NCBI GenBank assembly: GCA_024235995.1
Contig: JACKLI010000001.1
Location: 310,001 to 374,000 of the forward strand
Source of the DNA: Burkholderiaceae bacterium
GTDB taxonomy: Bacteria; Pseudomonadota; Gammaproteobacteria; Burkholderiales; Burkholderiaceae_C
DNA: 64,000 bases
Reading direction: 5' to 3'
The notes beneath the pieces were generated by a model. That model was not told where the DNA came from, did not search any database, and saw nothing but the letters and a program-made list of their open reading frames with translations. The number at the start of each line of letters is the position of its first letter. Position 1 is the first letter of the stretch. The position numbers and the translations under genes were made by a program. Shown in pieces: positions 51,902 to 60,577 of the stretch.

Positions 51902-54238
51902 CTACTGCACAAACCCCATCCCCCGCTGCTCGCGCACCTCGGGCTTGATGCGGTGCTCGGCCTCGAGCTGATCGAGGAACTCGTCGGGCGCGAATTCGGT
52001 GGCCAGGATGTCGACTTGGCGCTTGACCGCGGCGAAGTCGCCGGGGCACAGCTGCTCCAGTTTCGATAGCCGCCGGCGCACGTCGGGCGTGAGCCGCTCG
52101 GGTTTCCCGCCCAGGGCCTCGGTGACGAACATGCGCTCGCGCTGCTCGGCGGTGAGGGGCTTGAACCTGATCTTGAAGGTGAAGCGGCGCAGCGCCGCCT
52201 GGTCGATGCGGTCGAGCAGGTTGGTGGTGCAGACGAACACGCCGTCGTGGCGCTCCATCTGCTGCAGCATCTCGTTGACTTCGGTCACCTCGTAGCTGCG
52301 CTGCGCGCCGCGGCGGTCCAGCAGGAAGCTGTCGGCCTCGTCCAGCAGCAGCACGGCCTTTTCCTCGCGGGCCTCGCGGAACATGGCGGCCATGTTCTGC
52401 TCGGTCTCGCCGACGAACTTGCTGACCAGGTCGCTCGCCTGCTTGACGATCAGCGGCTTGCCCAGCTCCTGCGCGATGTATTCGCCCAGCGCCGTCTTGC
52501 CGGTGCCGGGCGCGCCGTAGAAGCACAGCGCGCCGTGGCCGCGCGCCTTCAGGGCTTCGACGATGCGCGGGATCTCGAAGCGGCTTTCGACGTTGAGCAT
52601 GCCCAGGTCGTAGGTGGTCACGCTGCGCCGGCCGCGCTGGGCCGCGTCGTCCGGCGCGCGGCCCAGCGCGGCGTCGGAGTTCTTCAGCTGCCGCTCGATC
52701 AGCGCCTCGAAGGCCTCGCCGCCGCGCTCGTCGCCGGGGTGGGCCAGCTCGGCAAAGCGCACCGCGGTGCGGATCTGCGCCGGCGTCAGGCCCTTGCGCT
52801 CGGTCAGGCGCGCCAGCAGGCCGTCGCTGACGGCGGCGCCGTCGAGCGCGCGGCGCACCAGCTGCTCGCGCGCGCCGGGCGGGGGCGACTTGAGCTCCAG
52901 GTGGTAGGCGAAGCGGCGGCGAAACGCCGGGTCGATCTGCTCGATGCCGTTGGTCACCCAGATGGTGGGCACGGGGTTGGATTCGAGGATCTGGTTGACC
53001 CAGGCCTTGCCGTTGACGCTGTGGCCGACGGCGCTTTGCATGGCCTGCTGCTCGGCGCGCGCCATCAGGCCGGCGGCGTCGACGCTGATGTGCGGAAACA
53101 CGTCCTCCACCTCGTCGAACAGCAGCGCCGCCTCCTGCGAGCCCTTGAGGAACACCTGCGCGATCTGCATCGAGCGGTAGCGGTCGCGCCCCGACAGGCT
53201 GTTGCCGTCGCGGTCGGCGTATTCGACCTCGAACAGCGCCAGCCCGGCCTCGCGCGCCACCACCTTGGCCAGCTCGGTCTTGCCGGTGCCGGGCGGGCCG
53301 TACAGCAGCACGTTGACGCCCTGCGCGTGCGTGGCCTGCGCCTTGCGCAGCAGGTTGACCAGCACCGGCACGTCCTCGCCGACAAAGGCGAAGTCGGCCA
53401 GCTTCAGGTCGCTGGCGGCGGCGGGGCGGGTGAACACGGCCATCAGCTCGGCGCGGTCGCGGTATTCGCGCATCAGCACCGGCGGCAGCTTCTCGCTGAC
53501 CTTCATCAGGTCGGCCAGGTCGGTGATGCTGTGCTCGGAAATCAGGTTCTCGACCAGGCCGATGCGCTCCAGCCGGCCGCCGGCGCGCAGCGCCTCACCC
53601 ACCTCGGTGGCGCTCACGCCGGCCAGCTCGGCGATGGCGGCGTAGGCCTCGGGCGCGTTGTTGACCTTGAACTCGACCAGCAGGCTGCGCAGGTCGCGCT
53701 GGTAGCGCGCCAGGGTGCCGTACAGCAGCAGCGCGCGCTCGGCCTTGTTCAGCTGCAACAGATTCGATAGCGAGTCGATGTTCTTCTCGACCAGGGTGGA
53801 GTGCTTCTTGAGTGCGTCCCTGAGCCACTGGCCGGTGGCCGCCAGCAGGGCCAGCAGGTCCTTGGGCGCGTCCTTGGCGTATTCGTCCAGGTAGAAGAAC
53901 AGCGTGCCTTCCTCGTAGGGGCCGCGCCACAGGCCGTGGCGCTCCAGGAACTCGGCGTCGGCCAGCTGCTCGTGGCCGCGCCACAGCTCGTTGTCCTTGC
54001 AGCGGCGCGCCAGGAACTCGCGCAGGCGCGCCAGCACGGCGGGCGGCCAGATCAGGTGGCGGCCGGCCAGCGACATCAGGCCGTTGATGTCGCGGCGCAC
54101 GTTGAACTTGCCGCCGGGCTGCGCGGCCAGCGTGAGCACGAAGTGCGAGCACATCAGGTCCAGCACGGGCGCGCTGGCCAGCCCGGGGGACGCCAGCATG
54201 CCCGACTTGTCCTGCACCACAACCGACCGTTTGACCAT
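51902..54238 (-). CDS. Tandem AAA+ ATPase of unknown function
   Basis: 778 residues. The N-terminal ~280 residues are helical and unfamiliar. Two AAA+ modules follow: Walker A LLYGPPGTGKTEL (314-321) with Walker B ALLFDEVEDVF (371-381), and Walker A FYGAPGTGKTALG (575-582) with Walker B AVLLLDEADSFLL (628-640); both have sensor and Arg-finger-like residues (DPAFRRRFAYHLEL, DQAALRRFTFKIRF). The layout resembles Cdc48-like unfoldases, but no matching adaptor or N-domain is recognised. The ATG at 54236-54238 is preceded by GGAGCAGGAGACTGAC. It stands alone between the glycine-rich and channel genes. Confidence 0.75.
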   Translation of the reverse strand: MVKRSVVVQDKSGMLASPGLASAPVLDLMCSHFVLTLAAQPGGKFNVRRDINGLMSLAGRHLIWPPAVLARLREFLARRCKDNELWRGHEQLADAEFLERHGLWRGPYEEGTLFFYLDEYAKDAPKDLLALLAATGQWLRDALKKHSTLVEKNIDSLSNLLQLNKAERALLLYGTLARYQRDLRSLLVEFKVNNAPEAYAAIAELAGVSATEVGEALRAGGRLERIGLVENLISEHSITDLADLMKVSEKLPPVLMREYRDRAELMAVFTRPAAASDLKLADFAFVGEDVPVLVNLLRKAQATHAQGVNVLLYGPPGTGKTELAKVVAREAGLALFEVEYADRDGNSLSGRDRYRSMQIAQVFLKGSQEAALLFDEVEDVFPHISVDAAGLMARAEQQAMQSAVGHSVNGKAWVNQILESNPVPTIWVTNGIEQIDPAFRRRFAYHLELKSPPPGAREQLVRRALDGAAVSDGLLARLTERKGLTPAQIRTAVRFAELAHPGDERGGEAFEALIERQLKNSDAALGRAPDDAAQRGRRSVTTYDLGMLNVESRFEIPRIVEALKARGHGALCFYGAPGTGKTALGEYIAQELGKPLIVKQASDLVSKFVGETEQNMAAMFREAREEKAVLLLDEADSFLLDRRGAQRSYEVTEVNEMLQQMERHDGVFVCTTNLLDRIDQAALRRFTFKIRFKPLTAEQRERMFVTEALGGKPERLTPDVRRRLSKLEQLCPGDFAAVKRQVDILATEFAPDEFLDQLEAEHRIKPEVREQRGMGFVQ

Positions 54239-54483
54239 GTCAGTCTCCTGCTCCAGTCCGCGCCCCCGACCGCGGGCGCACAAGCTTCACCATAACGCAA
54301 ATCCGGCTCGGCGCAAGCACCGCGCCGGCCCGCCCGCGCGCCGCTGTGGCTTGCATCGCACAAGCGGCGTTCCGCGGGGGAAAGGACTCAATGCGCGGGT
54401 CAACCCCAAGGTTGACGTGGGGATACGGGCCCGTCATGATGGCCCGCGACCCATCCGGAAAAACAGGCAAGGAGGCCCTAAGA

Positions 54484-56019
54484 ATGGATCGTTTGAGACC
54501 CCTGTGGGACGCGTTGCAGGGCGCATTGGGCGCCAACCTGGCCCAGCTGCTGGGCGCGCTGGCCATCGTCATCGTCGGCTGGTTCGTCGCCGCGCTGGTC
54601 AAGGCCGGGGTGCGCAAGGCGCTGGGCGCGCTGCGCATCAACGCGCGCTTTGCCGGCAGCACCGGGCAAAAGGCCGACATCGAGGGCGTGGTGGCGCTGG
54701 CGCTGTTCTGGGTGGTGATCCTGCTGACGCTGGGCGCCATGTTCAACGCGCTCAACCTGCCGGCGGTGTCGGGCTCGTTCGCGGCGCTGACCAACCAGCT
54801 GTTCGAGTACGCGCCGCGCGTGCTGGGCGCCGCGCTGCTGGCGCTGCTGGCCTGGCTGGTGGCCACCGCCGTGCGCGGGCTGACGCAGAAGGTGCTGGAC
54901 CGCACCACGCTGGACGAAAAGCTGTCCGAGCACGCCAACATCTCGCCCATCAGCGAGAGCCTGTCGAGCGCGCTGTTCTGGCTGGTGGTGCTGCTGTTCG
55001 TGCCGGCCATCCTGGGCGCGCTGCAGATGGAGGGGCTGCTGGCCCCGCTGCGCGAGATGACCACCAAGGCGCTGGACATCCTGCCCAACCTGGTGGCGGC
55101 GCTGGTCATTGGCGGCGTCGGCTGGGTGGTGGCCATGGTGCTGCGCAACCTGGTCAGCAACCTGCTGCGCTCGGTTGGCGCCGACCAGGTGGGCACCAAG
55201 GCGGGGCTGGCCGAGACGGTGCAGATCTCCCGGCTGGCGGGCCTGCTGGTGTTCATCGTGGTGTTCGTGCCGGCGCTGATCGCGGCGCTGGACGCGCTCA
55301 AGATCAACGCCATCTCGCAGCCGGCCACCGAGATGCTGGCCATGCTGCTGGACGCGGTGCCGCGCATCGTCGGCGCCGGGCTGATCCTGGTGGTGACCTG
55401 GATGGTGGCCTCGTTCGCCGCGCGCCTGCTGGCCAACCTGCTGGCCAGCGTGGGGCTGGACACGCTGCCGGCGCGGCTGGAGTTGCAGCACGCCTTTCGC
55501 AGCACCGCGCCCTCCACCCTGGTGGGACGCATCGCGCTGGTGTTCGCCATGCTGTTCGCCACCGTCGAGGCCGGCAACCAGCTGGGCTTTGGGCGCTTTT
55601 CCGACGTCATCACCACCTTCATCGAGTTTGCCGGCGACGTGCTGCTGGGCTCGGTGATCCTGATCATCGGCTTCATGCTGGCCAACCTGGCCTACGCCGC
55701 CATCGTGCGCACCAACAGCGCCAACGTGGTGCTGGCGCGCGTGGCGCGGCTGGCCATCCTGGGCATCGTGCTGGCCATGGGCCTGCGCGCCATGGGCATC
55801 GCCGACGACATCGTCAACCTGGCCTTCGGCCTGACGCTGGGCGCCGTGGCGGTGGCGGTGGCGCTGGCCTTCGGCCTGGGCGGGCGCGAGGCGGCGGGCC
55901 GCCTGGCTTCGCGCTGGGCCGACCGGCTGTGCCGCGAGGCCGAGCCGGCGGACGCCGCGCCGGCCGCCGATGCAGCCCCGCCCGCCCACGAGCCGCCCGC
56001 CGCCGGGCCCCAGGCCTGA
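54484..56019 (+). CDS. Mechanosensitive-channel-like membrane protein (CmpX type)
   Basis: 511 residues with about twelve hydrophobic segments forming repeated helical pairs (LAIVIVGWFVAALVKAGVRK, VGWVVAMVLRNLVSNLLRSV, VVTWMVASFAARLLANLLAS, GFMLANLAYAAIVRTNSANV), each like the conserved pore-lining helix of MscS-related proteins. It ends in a VAVALAFGLGGREAAGRLAS segment, which is the MscS family gate motif. It has no soluble beta-domain of classic MscS. Pseudomonas CmpX is similar. The ATG at 54484 is behind CAAGGAGGCCCTAAGA. The thioesterase gene starts at its stop (TGATG). Confidence 0.85.
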   Translation: MDRLRPLWDALQGALGANLAQLLGALAIVIVGWFVAALVKAGVRKALGALRINARFAGSTGQKADIEGVVALALFWVVILLTLGAMFNALNLPAVSGSFAALTNQLFEYAPRVLGAALLALLAWLVATAVRGLTQKVLDRTTLDEKLSEHANISPISESLSSALFWLVVLLFVPAILGALQMEGLLAPLREMTTKALDILPNLVAALVIGGVGWVVAMVLRNLVSNLLRSVGADQVGTKAGLAETVQISRLAGLLVFIVVFVPALIAALDALKINAISQPATEMLAMLLDAVPRIVGAGLILVVTWMVASFAARLLANLLASVGLDTLPARLELQHAFRSTAPSTLVGRIALVFAMLFATVEAGNQLGFGRFSDVITTFIEFAGDVLLGSVILIIGFMLANLAYAAIVRTNSANVVLARVARLAILGIVLAMGLRAMGIADDIVNLAFGLTLGAVAVAVALAFGLGGREAAGRLASRWADRLCREAEPADAAPAADAAPPAHEPPAAGPQA

Positions 56020-56438
56020 TGGCGCCGCCGGCGATGGATGGCGCCGCCCTGCAGCGCGCGCTGGGCGAGCTGTTCGCCCCCTGGGTGCAGGCGCTCGACC
56101 TGCGGGTGGAGGCGGCCGGCGCCGACGGCGTGCGCCTGCGCCTGCCGCTCACCCCCGCGCTGGTGCGCGAGGGCGGCGTGCTGTGCGGCCAGGCCATGAT
56201 GGCCGCGGCCGACACCGCCATGGTGCTGGCGCTGATGCAGCATTTCGGCCAGTTCCGCCCCTGCACCACGGTGCAGCTCAGCAGCAGCTTCCTGCGCCCG
56301 CTGTCGGCGCAAGACGCCGCGGTGCATGCGCGCGTGCTGCGCGCCGGCAAGGCCCTGGCCTTCGGCGAGATCGAGATCGCGGGCGCCCGCGACGGCAAGA
56401 GCGCGTGCCGCGCCAGCACCACCTACGCGTTGCTGTAG
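56019..56438 (+). CDS. PaaI-family thioesterase
   Basis: 139 residues, hotdog fold: VRLRLPLTPALVREGGVLCG with a GG..LCGQAMMAAADTAMVL helix, then TTVQLSSSFLRPLSAQDAAV and KSACRASTTYALL. The Asp in MAAADTAMVLALM is in the place of the PaaI-type catalytic residue. It probably hydrolyses acyl- or aryl-CoA esters. The start overlaps the stop of the channel gene (TGATG), so it is co-translated, which says little about its own role. Confidence 0.8.
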   Translation: MAPPAMDGAALQRALGELFAPWVQALDLRVEAAGADGVRLRLPLTPALVREGGVLCGQAMMAAADTAMVLALMQHFGQFRPCTTVQLSSSFLRPLSAQDAAVHARVLRAGKALAFGEIEIAGARDGKSACRASTTYALL

Positions 56439-56528
56439 CGGCAGGCCCCGGGCGGGCCGGGCCGGCGTCCGGCGTCCGCCGGTAAAATCACCGCTTCCAT
56501 TCCATCCATACCAACAAGAGGCACAGCC

Positions 56529-56666
56529 ATGTCCGCACCCGCGAACACCGACCACGAACCCGTCGACCCGATCGAGGCGGCCACCCACAAGATCCCGTGG
56601 GCGATTCCGCTGTTCGGCGCCGTGATGATCTTCCTGCTGGCCATGATCGCCGTCACGATGGCCTGA
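56529..56666 (+). CDS. Small single-pass membrane protein
   Basis: 45 residues: MSAPANTDHEPVDPIEAATH then KIPWAIPLFGAVMIFLLAMI (one membrane helix), ending AVTMA. A hydrophilic acidic N-terminal half and a C-terminal hydrophobic anchor make a clear tail-anchored layout. Evidence for a real gene: AGAGGCACAGCC before the ATG, TAAAAT ~40 bases upstream, codons with strong G/C in the third position, and I recall near-identical short proteins in Comamonadaceae genomes. The function is unknown. It lies between the thioesterase and pckG. Confidence 0.7.
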   Translation: MSAPANTDHEPVDPIEAATHKIPWAIPLFGAVMIFLLAMIAVTMA

Positions 56667-56842
56667 TTTTTGGGTCTTTCTGCCTTGCAGCGCCCGTCGA
56701 ACGGGCGCCATCAGCTACACAAACAATAGTATTCGGCAGCGCCTGGCCACCGTCGGCACGCATTCCGCCCCGCTCCCCCAAGTCCTCTTTCCCAAGGCTG
56801 CCGCGCCTTCGGAAAGACGATTTTCTTTTCAGGAGCCTTGCG

Positions 56843-58723
56843 ATGAACGCACCCGTTGAAGCCGGCCAGATGCAGCAGCTGAACACCCCGGACTACGTCA
56901 AGAACACCCGGCTGATCGAGTGGGTCGCCCGCATGGCGGCGCTGTGCAAGCCCGACGCCATCCACTGGTGTGACGGCAGCCAGGCCGAGTACGAGCGCCT
57001 GTGCCAGCAGCTGGTCGACGCCGGCACCTTCAAGAAGCTCAACCCGGCCAGGCGCCCGGGCTCCTACCTGGCCTGCTCCGACCCGTCCGACGTGGCGCGG
57101 GTCGAGGACCGCACCTTCATCTGCTCCGAGCAGCAGGGCGACGCCGGCCCCACCAACAACTGGATGGCCCCGGCCGAGATGCGCGCCACGCTGGCGCCGC
57201 TGTTCGACGGCTGCATGCGCGGGCGCACCATGTACGTCATCCCGTTCAGCATGGGCCCGCTGGGCAGCCCCATCGCGCACATCGGCGTCGAGCTGTCGGA
57301 CAGCGCCTACGTGGCCGTCAACATGAAGCTGATGACGCGCATGGGCCGCGGCGCCGTCGAGGTGCTGGGCAGCGACGGCACGTTCGTGCCCTGCGTGCAC
57401 ACCGTGGGCGCCCCCCTGGCCGCCGGCCAGAAGGACGCGACCAGCTGGCCCTGCAACCCCGGCGTGAAGTACATCGTGCACTACCCCGAGACGCGCGAGA
57501 TCTGGTCCTACGGCTCGGGCTACGGCGGCAACGCCCTGCTGGGCAAGAAATGCCTGGCGCTGCGCATCGCCTCGAAGATGGGCAAGGACCAGGGCTGGCT
57601 GGCCGAGCACATGCTGATCCTGGGCGTGACCAATCCACAGGGCAAGAAGTACCACGTGGCGGCGGCCTTTCCCAGCGCCTGCGGCAAGACCAACTTCTCG
57701 ATGCTGGTGCCGCCCAAGGGCTTCGAGGGCTGGACGGTCACCACCATCGGCGACGACATCGCCTGGATCAAGCCCGACGCCGCCGGCCGCCTGCGCGCCA
57801 TCAACCCCGAGGCGGGCTACTTCGGCGTGGCGCCGGGCACCAACCTGCACACCAACCCCAACTGCATGCATAGCCTGGACCGCGACGTGATCTTCACCAA
57901 CGTCGCGCTGACCGACGACGGCGACGTGTGGTGGGAGGGCATGGAAAAGGACCACGGCGGCCAGCTGCCCGCGCACCTGATCGACTGGACCGGCAAGGAC
58001 TGGACGCCCGAGGACGGCAAGGCCGGCCGCAAGGCGGCGCACCCCAACGCGCGCTTCACCGTGGCGGCCACCAACAACCCGGCGCTGGACGCGGCCTGGG
58101 ACGACCCGGCGGGCGTGCCGATCGACGCCTTCATCGTCGGCGGGCGCCGCTCCACCACGGTGCCGCTGGTGACCGAGGCGCGCGACTGGACCGAGGGCGT
58201 GTACATGGGCGCCACCATGGGCAGCGAGACCACCGCCGCCGCCTTCGGCGCGCAGGGCGTGGTGCGGCGCGACCCCTTCGCCATGCTGCCGTTTTGCGGC
58301 TACCACATGGCCGACTACTTCGGCCACTGGCTCCAGCTGGGCGCGGCGCTGCAGGCGCGCGGCGCCCGCCTGCCCGCCATCTACTGCGTCAACTGGTTCC
58401 GCAAGGACGCCGAGGGCCGCTTCGTGTGGCCGGGCTACGGCGACAACATGCGCGTGCTGGGCTGGATCATCGACCGCATCGAGGGCCGCGCGGCCGGCCA
58501 GGCCACGGCCTTCGGCGTGACGCCGCGCTACGAAGAGATCAACTGGCAGGGCCTGGCCTTCACGCCAGCGCAGTTCGCCACCGTCACGCACCTGGATGGC
58601 GCGGCCTGGCGTGACGAGTTCAAGCTGCACGACGAGCTGTTCGCCCGCCTGGCCGATCGCCTGCCCAAGGCGCTGAGCGAGACGCGCCGCGCGCTCGAGC
58701 AGCGCTTTTCCGCCGTCGCCTGA
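56843..58723 (+). CDS. pckG: Phosphoenolpyruvate carboxykinase (GTP)
   Basis: Converts oxaloacetate to PEP for gluconeogenesis. 626 residues, GTP-dependent type. Signatures: AGPTNNWMAPAEMRATLAPL, the P-loop-like AFPSACGKTNFSMLVP (reactive Cys in the loop), DDIAWIKPDAAGRLRAINPE (metal-binding Asp) and FGHWLQLGAALQARGARLPA. The start is the ATG at 56843, behind CAGGAGCCTTGCG. A strong terminator follows. With malate synthase and glycolate oxidase in the window it fits growth on C2 and organic acids. Confidence 0.96.
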   Translation: MNAPVEAGQMQQLNTPDYVKNTRLIEWVARMAALCKPDAIHWCDGSQAEYERLCQQLVDAGTFKKLNPARRPGSYLACSDPSDVARVEDRTFICSEQQGDAGPTNNWMAPAEMRATLAPLFDGCMRGRTMYVIPFSMGPLGSPIAHIGVELSDSAYVAVNMKLMTRMGRGAVEVLGSDGTFVPCVHTVGAPLAAGQKDATSWPCNPGVKYIVHYPETREIWSYGSGYGGNALLGKKCLALRIASKMGKDQGWLAEHMLILGVTNPQGKKYHVAAAFPSACGKTNFSMLVPPKGFEGWTVTTIGDDIAWIKPDAAGRLRAINPEAGYFGVAPGTNLHTNPNCMHSLDRDVIFTNVALTDDGDVWWEGMEKDHGGQLPAHLIDWTGKDWTPEDGKAGRKAAHPNARFTVAATNNPALDAAWDDPAGVPIDAFIVGGRRSTTVPLVTEARDWTEGVYMGATMGSETTAAAFGAQGVVRRDPFAMLPFCGYHMADYFGHWLQLGAALQARGARLPAIYCVNWFRKDAEGRFVWPGYGDNMRVLGWIIDRIEGRAAGQATAFGVTPRYEEINWQGLAFTPAQFATVTHLDGAAWRDEFKLHDELFARLADRLPKALSETRRALEQRFSAVA

Positions 58724-58750
58724 CCCGCGCGCCGGCCCTTGCCAGCCCCA

Positions 58751-58775
58751 AGCCGCTCCCCGGGAGCGGCTTTTT
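58751..58775 (+). terminator. Rho-independent terminator after pckG
   Basis: AGCCGCTCC, three-base loop, GGAGCGGCT, then TTTTC: a perfect 9-bp stem with a short U tract. Confidence 0.9.
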
Positions 58776-58808
58776 CACGCCGGGGTGACCCGTTTGCGGG
58801 AGCAGGCG

Positions 58809-58837
58809 TGCAAACAAAAGCCGCCCGAAGGCGGCTT
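58809..58837 (-). terminator. Rho-independent terminator of the DHWF-repeat gene
   Basis: AAGCCGCC (58818-58825) and GGCGGCTT (58830-58837), perfect 8-bp stem with a 4-base loop. On the minus strand it runs into TTTTGTTTG. It terminates the gene at 58864-59250. Confidence 0.85.
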
Positions 58838-58863
58838 GGCGTGGTTTCAGGCGCGGCGGGCCG

Positions 58864-59250
58864 TCAGGCCTGCGGCTTCCACTCGGCCACGTCGCGTGCG
58901 ATCTGCAGGTCGCGCGCCATGCGCGGGTCGGCGATGGCCAGGGCGCACATTTCGGCGTCGGCCCGGGCCAGCGCCCGGCGCTCGCGCCGCGCCATCCACC
59001 AGGCCCGCAGGGCGGACGGCTCGGCGCCTGGCACCACCGGTGCCGCGGCGCTGCCGGCGGCCTGCACCGACCACTGGCCGGCGCGCGCCTGGTCACGGAA
59101 CCAATGGTCGATGCGCGCCGTGCCGGTCTCGGCCTGCGCCGGCCGCTCGAGCGGCCGGGCCTGCGGCTTGAACCAGTGGTCCATGCGGGCGCTGCCCACG
59201 CGGGGGGCACGCAAGGCGGTGGGGGCAAAAGAAAGGGTGCTTGCAGTCAT
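58864..59250 (-). CDS. Hypothetical protein with two DHWF repeats
   Basis: 128 residues, not recognised. The N-terminal part holds two copies of a ~12-residue motif, ARMDHWFKPQARP (~21-33) and ARIDHWFRDQARA (~44-57). The C-terminal ~45 residues are a charged helix (RAWWMARRERRALARADAEM, ALAIADPRMARDLQIARDVA) with pattern like DUF1127-type tails. No signal peptide or membrane helix. The start is the ATG at 59248-59250, preceded by ATCAGGACAAGCATC; a perfect terminator follows the stop. Both support a real, independently transcribed gene. Confidence 0.65.
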   Translation of the reverse strand: MTASTLSFAPTALRAPRVGSARMDHWFKPQARPLERPAQAETGTARIDHWFRDQARAGQWSVQAAGSAAAPVVPGAEPSALRAWWMARRERRALARADAEMCALAIADPRMARDLQIARDVAEWKPQA

Positions 59251-59298
59251 GATGCTTGTCCTGATGAAGAGATCCGATGACGACCGATGCAGGCCTGT

Positions 59299-59481
59299 TC
59301 AGCGCACGACGCTGAGGTAGACCATGGCCGCGGCGCGCAACTCCTCGGCACGCTGCGGGTCGCGCCCGGCGCAGCCTTCGGCGCGCTCCAGCAAGGTGCT
59401 GGCCAAGCCGACGCGACGCTGAGTCACGCTGTGGCTGTCCATGAAAAGGGCCTTCAAATACTGGATCACGTTGCTTTGCAT
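59299..59481 (-). CDS. Small hypothetical protein
   Basis: 60 residues from ATG 59479-59481 (MQSNVIQYLKALFMDSHSVT), followed by a helix-rich part LASTLLERAEGCAGRDPQRA and LRAAAMVYLSVVR. An inner ATG (MDSHSV) is also possible. Unknown family. It is transcribed in the same direction as the DHWF gene, 48 bases before it, and divergently from the phosphoesterase. The region upstream carries the CTAGGG palindrome. Confidence 0.5.
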   Translation of the reverse strand: MQSNVIQYLKALFMDSHSVTQRRVGLASTLLERAEGCAGRDPQRAEELRAAAMVYLSVVR

Positions 59482-59537
59482 GTCGTTGCGCCGACCGGGT
59501 CTCGGTGGGTGCCTCGGAAACGAACTCGGAATGAATA

Positions 59538-59573
59538 CTAGGGATTGTACCTATTTCCTAGGGTTAACCCTAG
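59538..59573. promoter_or_regulatory. CTAGGGTTAACCCTAG palindrome with an additional ACTAGGG half-site
   Basis: Perfect 16-bp palindrome at 59558-59573, with a further ACTAGGGA at 59538-59545, in the divergent gap between the small hypothetical gene and the phosphoesterase gene. TACAAT on the minus strand (59544-59549) is a good -10 box lying between the two. This looks like a regulated promoter; the regulator is unknown. Confidence 0.55.
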
Positions 59574-59661
59574 TGCACGCCCTCTAAACCCAGCCGCCGC
59601 CGCCACCCATGCCACACTGAGAGCGTGTTTACGATCTGAGGCCGTCCCAACCGTCGCGCCG

Positions 59662-60504
59662 ATGAAGATCCAACTGCTGTCCGACCTGCACCTGGAGCAA
59701 AACCCCGGCTTCCAGCCCCAGCCGGCGTCCGACGCCGATCTGCTGGTGCTGGCGGGCGACATCGGCTCCTACCAGCGCGGCTCGCAGTTGCCAGCGCGTG
59801 GCGACGGCGACTTCGGGCTGGCACGCTTTTCGCCCCTGCCGCGCGGCGCCGGCTGGCCGGTGCCGGTGCTGTACGTGCCCGGCAACCACGAATACGACGG
59901 CCTGGACGTGGACGCCACCCACGCCCGCCTGCGCAGCACCTGCGAGCGGCTGGGCATCCACTGGCTGGAGCGCGAGCGCTGGGTACTGCAGGGCGTGCGC
60001 CTGCTGGGCACCACGCTGTGGAGCGACTTCGAGGCGCTGGTGCCACGCGGGCCCTCGGCCACGCCCGAGCAGCAGGCGCTGGCGCGCGGCAAGGCCTTTC
60101 GCGCCGCCAACCACCATTTGCGCCAGGCCGGCGCCCTGCGCGGCGGCCAGCCGTGGCTGGCCGAGTCGGTCCGCGAGCAGGCGCTGGCCTGCCAGGCCTG
60201 GCTGCGCGCGGCCCTGGCCGAGCCCTTCGACGGCCCGACGGTGGTGATCACCCACTTCGCGCCCAGCCTGCGCAGCAGCGACGCACGCTACGGCCTGACG
60301 CCCGGCACGGCCGGTTTTTGCAACGCGCTGGACGCGCTGCTGGAGCAGGCCGACCTGTGGCTGCACGGCCACCTGCACTGCCCGCACGACTACCAGGCCG
60401 GCCGCTGCCGCGTGGTGGCCAATCCGCTGGGCTATGCCCACAAGGGCGAGCAGGCCGGGTTCCGGCCCACGCTGAGCATCGAGGTGCCGGGCACGGGCCA
60501 TTGA
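59662..60504 (+). CDS. Metallophosphoesterase (calcineurin-like)
   Basis: 280 residues. Metal-site motifs: MKIQLLSDLHLE (Asp, His), LVLAGDIGSYQRG (Asp), VPGNHEYDG (Asn, His), VITHFAPS (His) and LHGHLHCPHDY (His pair). The ordering and spacing match the class III phosphodiesterase fold. It probably hydrolyses phosphodiesters or monoesters in the cytoplasm; the substrate is unknown. ATG 59662 gives the canonical start; the frame upstream covers the CTAGGG promoter region. A universal stress protein gene follows after 73 bases. Confidence 0.88.
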   Translation: MKIQLLSDLHLEQNPGFQPQPASDADLLVLAGDIGSYQRGSQLPARGDGDFGLARFSPLPRGAGWPVPVLYVPGNHEYDGLDVDATHARLRSTCERLGIHWLERERWVLQGVRLLGTTLWSDFEALVPRGPSATPEQQALARGKAFRAANHHLRQAGALRGGQPWLAESVREQALACQAWLRAALAEPFDGPTVVITHFAPSLRSSDARYGLTPGTAGFCNALDALLEQADLWLHGHLHCPHDYQAGRCRVVANPLGYAHKGEQAGFRPTLSIEVPGTGH

Positions 60505-60577
60505 CGGCCGTCAAGCGACCCTGCCCCAAGCCGGGTTAAAGTCGAACCGATCCCACCCGCCCCCTTGCGAGGACCCC

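Noticed and set aside
53761..53785. Possible further copy of the dispersed element in the AAA+ gene (GATTCGATAGCGAGTCGATG)
   Set aside because: Only the first block matches and the rest of the element is missing; the local protein sequence is normal helix.
56690..56708. GCGCCCG-TCGAA-CGGGCGC hairpin after the small membrane protein
   Set aside because: A perfect stem but no U tract on either strand, so not called a rho-independent terminator.
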